A stretch of DNA of 7,674 bases from Bacillota bacterium (GCA_023443285.1 JAEZVB010000152.1:1-7674), one strand, 5' to 3'; shown: positions 1 through 7,283, counted from the first letter of the stretch. Translations and numbers: made by a program. The notes: a model not told the origin generated them from the sequence alone.

Positions 1-1929
1 AATCTGGGTGGCTATAACCGGAATTTTGTTATCTATGATTCCAGTGATTCACAGTCGGTGATTAAAAGCTGCTTGAAAGAACTTAATTTAGATGAAAAGC
101 AATTTACGCCCAATGGCGTACAATCAACTATTTCCAATGCTAAAAACGCGTTACAGGATGTGCGGGAGTTTACCACTCAGGCCGACAATTTCTATAACCT
201 CCGGGTAGCCGAAGTATATAAGCTGTACCAGAACAAGCTTAAGGCCAATAACGCCCTTGACTTTGATGATCTGTTGATGCTGGCGGTGGAGCTGCTGGAA
301 TATAATCCCACAGTTCGGGGAAAATACCAGGATAAGTTTCATTATATCCTGATTGACGAATACCAGGATACCAATAGGGCCCAATACCTGCTGGCGCGGA
401 CGCTGGCGGCCAAATACCGCAATATCTGCGTTGTCGGTGATGTCGATCAAAGCATTTATGCCTGGCGGGGAGCGGATATCAAGAACATCCTGGATTTTGA
501 AAGTGATTATCCTGATGCCAAGGTCATTATGCTTGAGCAAAACTACCGTTCTACCCAAAATATTCTAAATGCCGCTAATGCTGTTATTGAGAATAACGGC
601 AACCGCAAACCCAAGTCACTTTGGACCGAAAATCAGGACGGGGAAACCATAACCCATTACCTGGCAGTTGATGAACGCGACGAAGCTCGCTATATTGCCG
701 ATAATATTATCAAGCTTAACACAGTTTACCGAACCCCTTATAAAGATATTGCCATCCTCTACCGTACCAATGCCCAGTCCCGGGTACTAGAGGAAGCCTT
801 GCGTAATGCCGCTATTCCGTACACTATGGTAGGTGGCCTTAGGTTTTATGACCGTAAAGAAATAAAAGACATTATGGCTTATATAAAGGTACTGTTCAAT
901 CCGGCCGATACTATCAGTTTGCTGCGCATTATCAATGTGCCTCGCCGGGGCATTGGCGACACTACCATCGGGCGCCTTACCGAATACGCTGCTCAAAATG
1001 GGGTTTCCTTATTTGATGCCGTGTCCAATCCTGACTTAGTGCCTAGTTTAACAGCACGCGCCAAGCACCAGTTGGAAAACCTGGCTGAGCTTATCTTTAA
1101 CCTGATGGCTTGCCAGAATACGCTGCCAGTTGCAGAACTTGTCGATAAAGTAATGCGCGATTCAGGATACCTGGCAGAACTCGAGAGCGACAGCGATCCG
1201 CTGGCACCAAACCGCATTGAGAACTTAAAAGAACTTGTCAGTGATGCCAAAAAGTTTGCGGAAACCGAAGAGGAGAATACGCTAGATAACTTCTTAAGTC
1301 GTGTATCTCTCTTAACAGACAGCGACAAGAACGAAGAAGATGACGACCAGGTTACTGTTATGACCTTACACTCGGCCAAAGGCTTGGAATTTCCTATGGT
1401 ATTTTTGGCTGGCCTGGAAGAAGGCATCTTTCCACATGTACGGACGCTTATGGATGAACGGGAAATCGAGGAAGAACGTCGCCTCTGTTATGTCGGTATT
1501 ACTAGAGCCAAGCGCAAGCTCTATATATCTAATGCCCGCCAGCGCATGATTTATGGCAATATTGTCTGCTATTCGCCTTCGCGGTTTCTTGACGAGATTC
1601 CGCCTGAACTTATTGAGAAGTATGCACCGTCAAGGCCAAGTTTTGCACCGCCTGCGTCGTCGGTGTCGCCTATCAGGCCGTCTGCTACCATGCCGCCTAG
1701 AATGGCGCCCAAACCTGAGCTTACCGTGCTTAAAGATATTGTACAAAATCCGGCTAAGCCAAAAAACATCGAGTGGAAAGCCGGCGATAAGGCTTATCAT
1801 GCCAAATGGGGTACAGGTACGGTTGTTGCTGTAAACGGCAGCGGCGACAATATGCAGCTTACTATTGCCTTTCCTAATGAAGGTATCAAAAAACTGCTGG
1901 CACAAATGGCACCGATTAGCAGAGTATAA
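1..1929 (+). CDS. pcrA: ATP-dependent DNA helicase PcrA (UvrD/Rep superfamily 1A), 5'-truncated
   Basis: A 3'-5' DNA translocase and helicase used in repair, rolling-circle replication and removal of proteins from DNA. The frame is open from base 1 and ends at TAA 1927-1929, giving 642 visible residues. Compared with the usual ~730-750, about 105 N-terminal residues including the Walker A lysine lie off the left edge. The first visible residues (GYNRNFVIYDSSDSQSV) match the region just after the helicase Ia/Ib motifs. Visible motifs, numbered from base 1: Walker B/II DEYQDT at 119-124, motif III GDVDQS with AWRGA at 146-158, motif IV LEQNYRST near 178, motif V TLHSAKGLEF at 455-464, motif VI EEERRLCYVGITRA at 490-503. 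A Pro/Ser-rich linker (541-573) leads to the C-terminal Tudor-like module (592-642, HAKWGTGTVV), which in PcrA/UvrD contacts RNA polymerase. ligA follows after 24 bases, so the two are probably cotranscribed; the promoter is outside the window. GTG at base 58 is an internal valine codon, not the start. Confidence 0.97.
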   Translation, partial: NLGGYNRNFVIYDSSDSQSVIKSCLKELNLDEKQFTPNGVQSTISNAKNALQDVREFTTQADNFYNLRVAEVYKLYQNKLKANNALDFDDLLMLAVELLEYNPTVRGKYQDKFHYILIDEYQDTNRAQYLLARTLAAKYRNICVVGDVDQSIYAWRGADIKNILDFESDYPDAKVIMLEQNYRSTQNILNAANAVIENNGNRKPKSLWTENQDGETITHYLAVDERDEARYIADNIIKLNTVYRTPYKDIAILYRTNAQSRVLEEALRNAAIPYTMVGGLRFYDRKEIKDIMAYIKVLFNPADTISLLRIINVPRRGIGDTTIGRLTEYAAQNGVSLFDAVSNPDLVPSLTARAKHQLENLAELIFNLMACQNTLPVAELVDKVMRDSGYLAELESDSDPLAPNRIENLKELVSDAKKFAETEEENTLDNFLSRVSLLTDSDKNEEDDDQVTVMTLHSAKGLEFPMVFLAGLEEGIFPHVRTLMDEREIEEERRLCYVGITRAKRKLYISNARQRMIYGNIVCYSPSRFLDEIPPELIEKYAPSRPSFAPPASSVSPIRPSATMPPRMAPKPELTVLKDIVQNPAKPKNIEWKAGDKAYHAKWGTGTVVAVNGSGDNMQLTIAFPNEGIKKLLAQMAPISRV

Positions 1930-1953
1930 CAAAATTCTTGTGGGGGTTATGAC

Positions 1954-3984
1954 ATGAACAGCGCAATACCGGAAAATAGTACGGCCGCTGCCCAGGAAAT
2001 CGAAGAATTAAAAAAGACCCTTCACTATCATAGCCATCGTTATTATGTGCTTGATAATCCGGAAATCAGTGATGCCGAGTTTGATAAGCTGCTTAGGCGG
2101 CTGATTGATCTTGAGGCTGCCTATCCGTCACTCATTACCCCTGATTCGCCTAGCCAGCGGGTTGGTGGGGCACCGGCAGAAGGATTTGACCGGGTGGCTC
2201 ATTTAACCTCAATGCTGAGTCTAGGCAACGCTTTTTCTGCTGACGAACTGCGAAGCTTTGACGCCCGGGTAAAAAGCGGCCTTGGCCGCTCAGAGGTAGA
2301 ATACATTGTTGAGCTAAAAATTGACGGTCTGGCCATGAATCTGTTTTATGAAAATGGCCACTTGAAGAGAGGGGCGACACGGGGGGACGGCACCTATGGT
2401 GAAGATGTGACCACCAATATCCGGACCATCCGCTCTGTGCCACTGGTGCTGAGTGATACCAGCGACATGCCGTCACTACTAGAAGTGCGAGGCGAAGTAT
2501 ATCTGCCCAGAAAAGAATTTGACAGACTCAATAAACTGCGCGAAGCCGCCGGTGAAGCGCTGATGGCCAATCCCCGTAATGCGGCTGCTGGTTCCATCCG
2601 CCAGCTTGATCCCAAAGTCACTGCTGAACGGGCACTGGATATCTTTCTCTATGGGTTAGGTACCGAAGAGGGACTGGGAGTAGCCACTCATTCGGCTATG
2701 CTGGAAAAGCTGCAAAGCCTTGGGTTTAAAACCAATCCTCATTACAAGGTGTTTAAGAACATGGAGGACGCCATTGTCTATTGCGAAAGCTGGGCGGAAA
2801 AACGAGTGGATTTGCCGTATGATATTGATGGCGTAGTCTTTAAAGTCAACGACTTGGCCAGCCAGCGTGCGTTGGGTTCTACTGCCAAAGACCCGCGTTG
2901 GGCGATTGCCTATAAATTCCCGGCCGAACAGGCAGCCACCGTTATCGAAGATATTGTCGTGCGCGTCGGCCGTACCGGCGCGCTGACACCAACTGCTGTG
3001 TTGCGACCTGTCAGGCTGGCCGGGACGACAGTCAGCCGGGCAACCCTTCATAATGCCGATTATATTGCCGAAAAAGACATTCGCCTTGGTGATACAGTTA
3101 TTGTCCATAAAGCCGGCGAAATTATCCCAGAGGTAGTATCGGTGGTTGTTAACCGCCGGACAGGCAGTGAACAGCCATTTATTATGCCGGAAAACTGTCC
3201 GGAATGTGGCAAAGAAATTATTCGGGAAACCAGCGAAGTCGCTCACAAATGCGTGAACCCCCGCTGTCCGGCACTCCTCAGGGAAGGACTGATCCACTTT
3301 GTTTCGCGTGATGCCATGAATATTGACGGCCTGGGGCCGGCAGTTATAACCAGCTTGCTAGAGGCGGGGCTTGTCAAGGATGCCGCCGATTTGTACACCC
3401 TGCAGCCGGCCACTCTGGCTCGAATGGAACGCATGGGCGAGAAATCGGCCGCTAATCTGGTTGCAGCCGTTGAGGCCAGCAAGCAGGCCGGATTAGGCAG
3501 AGCATTATTTGCCCTCGGCATCCGCTATGTCGGAGCAAAAGCCTCAGCTACCCTTGCCAGACATTATGGGGATATAGATAAACTGGCGGCAACAAACCTG
3601 GAAGAACTCCTGACAATCGATGAAATCGGTCCCAAGATCGCAGAAAGCATTGTTAGCTATTTTAGTGATGCTGATAATTTGACCTATATTGAAAAACTAA
3701 AAGCTGTTGGCCTAAAACTAACCGAAGAACGCCAAGCGCCTGCAAGTCAGGAACTGGCCGGCAAAACCTTTGTGCTTACAGGCACACTGTCCATGCCGCG
3801 CAAGGAAGCTGAGAATCTGATTACCGCCTGTGGCGGCAAAGTATCCTCCTCTGTCAGTAAAAAGACAAGTTTCGTGGTGGCCGGCGAGGAAGCAGGCAGC
3901 AAACTGGATAAGGCCAATGAACTCGGTGTTCTGGTCTTAACCGAAGAAGAGTTTCTGGCGCTGGTACAAAAGCCTGAGGCATGA
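1954..3984 (+). CDS. ligA: NAD+-dependent DNA ligase LigA
   Basis: Seals 3'-OH/5'-phosphate nicks in duplex DNA with NAD+ as AMP donor; the essential replicative and repair ligase of bacteria. The 676 residues match the family's ~670. Domain Ia (about 10-75) has the NMN-binding pattern YHSHRYYVLDNPEISD (25-40). The adenylation domain carries catalytic Lys122 in KIDG (122-125), RGDG (143-146), LEVRGEVYLP, DIDGVVFKV and the late lysine in AIAYKFPAEQA. The OB fold contains VRVGRTGALTP. A four-cysteine zinc finger uses C415, C418, C433 and C438. Helix-hairpin-helix repeats span about 445-590, and a BRCT domain spans about 600-672 (GKTFVLTGTL, then GSKLDKANELG). ATG 1954 is chosen because a GGGGG Shine-Dalgarno (1942-1946) lies 7 bases upstream. 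All key residues are intact. It follows pcrA by 24 bases, and its TGA stop overlaps a promoter-like element for the gat genes. Confidence 0.98.
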   Translation: MNSAIPENSTAAAQEIEELKKTLHYHSHRYYVLDNPEISDAEFDKLLRRLIDLEAAYPSLITPDSPSQRVGGAPAEGFDRVAHLTSMLSLGNAFSADELRSFDARVKSGLGRSEVEYIVELKIDGLAMNLFYENGHLKRGATRGDGTYGEDVTTNIRTIRSVPLVLSDTSDMPSLLEVRGEVYLPRKEFDRLNKLREAAGEALMANPRNAAAGSIRQLDPKVTAERALDIFLYGLGTEEGLGVATHSAMLEKLQSLGFKTNPHYKVFKNMEDAIVYCESWAEKRVDLPYDIDGVVFKVNDLASQRALGSTAKDPRWAIAYKFPAEQAATVIEDIVVRVGRTGALTPTAVLRPVRLAGTTVSRATLHNADYIAEKDIRLGDTVIVHKAGEIIPEVVSVVVNRRTGSEQPFIMPENCPECGKEIIRETSEVAHKCVNPRCPALLREGLIHFVSRDAMNIDGLGPAVITSLLEAGLVKDAADLYTLQPATLARMERMGEKSAANLVAAVEASKQAGLGRALFALGIRYVGAKASATLARHYGDIDKLAATNLEELLTIDEIGPKIAESIVSYFSDADNLTYIEKLKAVGLKLTEERQAPASQELAGKTFVLTGTLSMPRKEAENLITACGGKVSSSVSKKTSFVVAGEEAGSKLDKANELGVLVLTEEEFLALVQKPEA

Positions 3985-3990
3985 TATAAT
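3982..3990 (+). promoter_or_regulatory. Extended -10 promoter element, probable internal promoter for gatCAB
   Basis: TGATATAAT is a perfect match to the extended -10 consensus TGnTATAAT of the housekeeping sigma factor (sigma A). Its first three bases are the ligA stop codon. The -35 region is poor: at 17- or 18-base spacing only 2-3 of 6 bases match TTGACA. This is tolerated at extended -10 promoters. Transcription would start near 3997, leaving a leader of about 43 bases before gatC with its ribosome binding site intact. No terminator separates ligA from gatC, so read-through from upstream is also likely. Inferred from sequence only. Confidence 0.5.
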
Positions 3991-4039
3991 ATCTCTTATT
4001 GAAAAATATTGGCACACTTTGTTTTAGGAAGGTGAAACT

Positions 4040-4330
4040 ATGAAAATAACCCGCCAAAATGTTGAAGACGTGGCATTATTGTCACGACTTGAAATGACGG
4101 CAGAGGAATTGGATGCTTATTCCGGGCAGCTTAATGCCATTTTAGAATATGCCGACATCCTCAATAAACTTGATACCAAAGGCATTGAGCCTACAGCGCA
4201 CGTGCTGCCGCTGAAAAATGTTATGCGCCCTGATGAAGTTAAACCTTCACTGCCGCGGGAGTTGGCTCTGTCCAATGCGCCTGAGGCTGAAGACGGCTAT
4301 TTCAAGGTGCCCAAGGTAATGGAAGGCTAA
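4040..4330 (+). CDS. gatC: Asp-tRNA(Asn)/Glu-tRNA(Gln) amidotransferase subunit C
   Basis: GatC is the small, non-catalytic subunit that wraps around and stabilises the GatA-GatB interface of the tRNA-dependent amidotransferase. The 96 residues match the family length of ~95. The N-terminal helices contain the typical pattern VEDVALLSRLEMTAEE (9-24), followed by LNAILEYADILNKLDTKGIEP and the extended tail TAHVLPLKNVMRPDE, ending in GYFKVPKVMEG. ATG 4040 is preceded by AGGAAGGTG (4026-4034), a good Shine-Dalgarno at 5-6 bases. It sits 55 bases after ligA, the widest gap in the operon, and 21 bases before gatA. Codon use resembles its neighbours and nothing is missing. Confidence 0.97.
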   Translation: MKITRQNVEDVALLSRLEMTAEELDAYSGQLNAILEYADILNKLDTKGIEPTAHVLPLKNVMRPDEVKPSLPRELALSNAPEAEDGYFKVPKVMEG

Positions 4331-4336
4331 GTGATT

Positions 4337-4341
4337 GGAGG
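4337..4341 (+). promoter_or_regulatory. Ribosome binding site of gatA (supports the GTG start)
   Basis: GGAGG lies 10 bases before GTG 4352. An in-frame TAA at 4349-4351 directly abuts that GTG, so no longer gatA start in this frame is possible. GTG 4352 is therefore the earliest usable start, and it also gives the expected GatA N-terminus. Confidence 0.8.
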
Positions 4342-4351
4342 CGTGACTTAA

Positions 4352-5812
4352 GTGGATTTATTTAAACAAACCATTCATACCCTGCATGAACGGTTGACAA
4401 ACAAAGAAATATCGGCCGTCGAGCTGGCAAAGTCCGTATTTGCCAGAACAGACGCTGTTGAACCTAAAATACGTTCATACATAACCGAAACCAGAGAGCA
4501 GGCAGTAGCGCAGGCTGCTGCCGTTGATGCCAAGCTTGCGAAAGGTGAAAATATTGCACCACTGGCCGGCATTCCCGGTGCGCTCAAAGATAATATCTGC
4601 ACAAAAGGCGTAAAGACTACCTGTGCATCCAAAATTCTGGCAAAATTTGTCCCACCTTATAATGCCACTGTTGTAGACAAGCTGGCGGCTCAAGATGCGG
4701 TTATTACCGGTAAAGCCAACTGTGATGAATTTGCCATGGGCGGTTCTACTGAGAACTCCGGCTTTTTCGTTACCCATAACCCATGGGATACTGAGAGAGT
4801 TCCCGGTGGTTCAAGCGGTGGTTCCGCTTCATCAGTGACCGCAGGACAGGCTATCTGGGCGCTTGGCTCAGACACGGGCGGTTCTATCCGTCAGCCGGCT
4901 GCTTACTGTGGTGCTGTCGGCCTTAAACCAACATACGGCCGTGTATCCCGTTATGGTTTGGTAGCTTACGCCTCCTCATTGGATCAAATTGGTCCCATTA
5001 CCCGGGATGTTACCGACAGTGCCTTGGTGCTTAATGCCATTGCCGGTTATGATGCCAAAGATTCCACCTCAATTAATGAAGCTGCTCCTGACTATACCAA
5101 AGTGTTGGTACAGGATGTTAAGGGGTTAAAAATCGGCTTGCCTAAAGAATACTTTGGTGCCGGTATTCAGCCGGAAGTGGCTGCCGCTATTCAGAAAGCG
5201 GTAGAGCAACTGAAAGCTATGGGTGCAGAGGTGAAAGAAGTATCTCTGCCACATACCGAGTATGCGCTTCCTGCATATTACCTCATTGCTCCAGCAGAAG
5301 CCAGCTCCAACCTGGCTCGCTATGACGGCGTAGGCTTTGGTCATCGCGCTGAAGGCAGTGATATCATTGAAATGTATAAAAAGAGCCGCAGCGAAGGCTT
5401 TGGTCCTGAAGTCAAGCGTCGTATCATGCTTGGCACCTATGCTTTAAGTTCCGGCTATTATGATGCGTATTATCTCAAAGCGCTGCAAGTGCGTACATTG
5501 GTTAAACAAGATTTTGACAAAGCGTTTAGCGAAGTCGATGTGCTTATTACACCAACAGCGCCGACAACAGCCTTTAAAATCGGCGAACTCAGTGACCCGC
5601 TGGCTATGTATTTGCAGGACGTCTGCACTATTCCCATTAACCTTGCCGGTCTGCCGGGGATATCGCTGCCTTGCGGTTTTGCAAACGGCCTGCCGGTAGG
5701 TATGCAAATTATCGGCAAACCGCTGGCAGAAGCCACCATTATCCAGGCGGCTTATGCCTTTGAGCAGGCTAACGATTACCACACGCGTTTTGCGCCGCTG
5801 GGGGAGGAGTAA
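4352..5812 (+). CDS. gatA: Asp-tRNA(Asn)/Glu-tRNA(Gln) amidotransferase subunit A (glutaminase)
   Basis: Amidase-signature enzyme that hydrolyses glutamine (or asparagine) and passes ammonia through an internal channel to GatB, which amidates the mischarged tRNA. Length 486 residues, as usual. The Ser-cisSer-Lys triad is fully visible: Lys79 in ALKDNIC, Ser154 in PGGSSGGSAS and Ser178 in GSDTGGSIRQPA, at the same numbers I recall for Staphylococcus aureus GatA. Other family blocks are CDEFAMGGSTENS, KPTYGRVSRYGLVAYASSLD, RRIMLGTYALSSGYYDAYY, TPTAPTTAFKIGE and NLAGLPGISLPCG. Translation begins at GTG 4352, which directly follows an in-frame TAA. The gene is 21 bases after gatC and 4 bases before gatB. 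Its last sense codons (GGG GAG GAG, encoding Gly-Glu-Glu) double as the gatB ribosome binding site, which points to coupled translation and matched subunit levels. Confidence 0.98.
   Translation: MDLFKQTIHTLHERLTNKEISAVELAKSVFARTDAVEPKIRSYITETREQAVAQAAAVDAKLAKGENIAPLAGIPGALKDNICTKGVKTTCASKILAKFVPPYNATVVDKLAAQDAVITGKANCDEFAMGGSTENSGFFVTHNPWDTERVPGGSSGGSASSVTAGQAIWALGSDTGGSIRQPAAYCGAVGLKPTYGRVSRYGLVAYASSLDQIGPITRDVTDSALVLNAIAGYDAKDSTSINEAAPDYTKVLVQDVKGLKIGLPKEYFGAGIQPEVAAAIQKAVEQLKAMGAEVKEVSLPHTEYALPAYYLIAPAEASSNLARYDGVGFGHRAEGSDIIEMYKKSRSEGFGPEVKRRIMLGTYALSSGYYDAYYLKALQVRTLVKQDFDKAFSEVDVLITPTAPTTAFKIGELSDPLAMYLQDVCTIPINLAGLPGISLPCGFANGLPVGMQIIGKPLAEATIIQAAYAFEQANDYHTRFAPLGEE
5801..5809 (+). 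promoter_or_regulatory. Ribosome binding site of gatB, embedded in the 3' end of gatA
   Basis: GGGGAGGAG lies within the last codons of gatA and ends 7 bases before ATG 5817. The site selects ATG 5817 over the in-frame ATG at 5754, which is inside gatA and has no such site. It implies that ribosomes finishing gatA re-initiate on gatB. Confidence 0.85.
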
Positions 5813-5816
5813 TGCC

Positions 5817-7259
5817 ATGAAATACGAAACAGTTATTGGACTTGAAGTCCATTCAGAACTTAAAACCAAGTCAAAAATATTCTGCGGGTGCAGTACGCAG
5901 TTCGGATCTGACCAAAACACCAATGTGTGCCCGGTTTGCCTGGGACTTCCCGGAGTTCTGCCGGTTATTAATGAAAAAGTAGTTGAGTTTGCAGTACGTG
6001 CCGGTTTGGCGCTTAACTGCAAAATACTGCCGTTCAGCAAGTTTGACCGCAAAAACTATTACTACCCGGATCTACCCAAAAACTATCAGACTTCACAGTA
6101 CGATTTGCCAATTGCCGTAGATGGCTATTTGGATATCGAGGTTAATGGCGAAACTAAACGTATCGGCATTACTCGTGTCCATATGGAAGAAGATGCCGGT
6201 AAACTGGTGCATTCCGGGACTATCAGCAATAGTGAGTATGCCCTGGTAGACTACAATCGTACCGGTGTACCGCTGATTGAGATCGTATCTGAGCCTGATC
6301 TTCGTTCACCGGAAGAGGCTAAAGCGTATTTGGAAAAAATGAAGAGCATTCTTCAATATATTGATGTTTCTGACTGCAAGATGGAAGAAGGCAGCTTGCG
6401 TTGTGATGCCAACATCTCACTGCGGCCGGTCGGGACAGAGCCTTTTGGTACTAAAGCCGAGCTGAAAAACCTCAACTCTTTCCGTTCTGTGCAGCGTGGT
6501 CTTGAGTATGAAGTGGAGCGTCAGACAGAAGTATTGAGCGAAGGCGGTCACATTATTCAAGAAACCCGTTCCTGGGATGAAAACAAGGGCGTTACCTTAT
6601 CCATGCGGAGCAAAGAACAAGCCCATGACTATCGCTATTTCCCTGAACCTGAGCTTGTTCCCATTGTTGTTGACCCAGCCCAAGTAGAAAGCATTCGGGC
6701 TAGTCTGCCGGAATTACCTGATGCCCGCAAAGCAAGATTTATGGCTGACTATGGTTTATCGGCCTATGATGCCGAGACCATCACCGCCAGTCGGGCTATG
6801 GCCGACTACTTTGATGCTACCGTTAAAGCTGGCGCTGATGCAAAAGCTGCTGCCAACTGGCTAATGGGTGAAGTATCCAAACATCTTAATGCCGCCAACA
6901 AATCGGCGGAAGAGTGTCCTGTCGCGGCGGCGCAATTGGCTAGCTTGATTGCACTTATCGACAAAGGCACTATCTCCGGCAAGATTGCCAAAACCGTGTT
7001 TGAAGGCATGTGGGACAGCGGCAAAGATGCTGAGACCATTGTTAAAGAACAAGGCTTGGTACAGATTAGCGATGAAGGCGCCATTGTTGCCATTGTTGAC
7101 GGCGTTATTGCCGCCAGCCCGCAGTCGGTAGCCGACTTCAAGGCAGGCAAAGAAAAAGCCATTGGCTTCCTGGTAGGTCAAGTTATGAAACAAAGCAAAG
7201 GCCGCGCCAACCCGGAACTTGTTAACAAATTATTAAAAGAGCGGTTAGCCTCACTATAA
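5817..7259 (+). CDS. gatB: Asp-tRNA(Asn)/Glu-tRNA(Gln) amidotransferase subunit B
   Basis: GatB binds the mischarged tRNA, activates its Glu or Asp side chain with ATP and completes the amidation using ammonia delivered from GatA. Length is 480 residues, near the usual ~475. The cradle domain starts with ETVIGLEVHSELKTKSK (Glu10 and His12 being probable metal ligands), then a Cys set C23, C25, C38, C41 in FCGCS and NVCPVCLGLPG, the acidic block RVHMEEDAGK (120-129), and the family signature DYNRTGVPLIEIVSEPDL (145-162). Further blocks are EGSLRCDANISLRP, LKNLNSFRSVQRGLEYE and SKEQAHDYRYFPEPELVP. The C-terminal YqeY-like helical domain (about 330-480) ends KGRANPELVNKLLKERL and in homologues recognises the tRNA elbow. 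ATG 5817 gives the standard N-terminus; an extension back to ATG 5754 would add 21 unrelated residues. It is the last gene of the operon, followed by a terminator 24 bases after the stop. Confidence 0.98.
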   Translation: MKYETVIGLEVHSELKTKSKIFCGCSTQFGSDQNTNVCPVCLGLPGVLPVINEKVVEFAVRAGLALNCKILPFSKFDRKNYYYPDLPKNYQTSQYDLPIAVDGYLDIEVNGETKRIGITRVHMEEDAGKLVHSGTISNSEYALVDYNRTGVPLIEIVSEPDLRSPEEAKAYLEKMKSILQYIDVSDCKMEEGSLRCDANISLRPVGTEPFGTKAELKNLNSFRSVQRGLEYEVERQTEVLSEGGHIIQETRSWDENKGVTLSMRSKEQAHDYRYFPEPELVPIVVDPAQVESIRASLPELPDARKARFMADYGLSAYDAETITASRAMADYFDATVKAGADAKAAANWLMGEVSKHLNAANKSAEECPVAAAQLASLIALIDKGTISGKIAKTVFEGMWDSGKDAETIVKEQGLVQISDEGAIVAIVDGVIAASPQSVADFKAGKEKAIGFLVGQVMKQSKGRANPELVNKLLKERLASL

Positions 7260-7283
7260 TATAATAATTGCATAAATTGCCAG

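Noticed and set aside
58..60. GTG at base 58 as the start of a shorter PcrA
   Set aside because: The same frame is open to base 1 and encodes conserved PcrA residues before this point, so the gene continues off the left edge.
993..1427. Minus-strand open frame rich in Ser opposite pcrA
   Set aside because: The Ser-rich composition is the complement of the acidic and helical codons of PcrA; no domain or convincing start signal.
2656..3297. Open frame of 213 codons on the minus strand opposite ligA
   Set aside because: It lies fully opposite a conserved, intact ligA. Its translation has no recognisable domain and an irregular Cys/Phe/Asn-rich composition; it is a mirror of the ligA codon pattern.
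3988..4010. AATAT...ATATT inverted repeat in the ligA-gatC spacer as a terminator
   Set aside because: The stem is only 5 A-T pairs with a 13-base loop and no adjacent T-run; it is too weak to terminate transcription.
3999..4027. TTGAAA (3999-4004) with TTTTAG 17 bases downstream as a second gatC promoter
   Set aside because: The -10 matches poorly, and a start from it would fall almost on the gatC ATG and lose the ribosome binding site.
5754..5816. Upstream in-frame ATG extending GatB by 21 residues
   Set aside because: The extension lies inside gatA, does not resemble GatB N-termini, and the strong ribosome binding site at 5801-5809 points to ATG 5817.
5444..6052. Open frame of 202 codons on the minus strand spanning the gatA-gatB junction
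   Set aside because: It is antisense to two conserved genes, with no recognisable protein features. It is best explained as a shadow.
7255..7260. TATAAT box over the gatB stop codon as a promoter
   Set aside because: No extended TG and only a weak -35. Any transcript would meet the intrinsic terminator within about 50 bases, so it is more likely an AT-rich stop-codon context. A tiny terminated RNA cannot be excluded.
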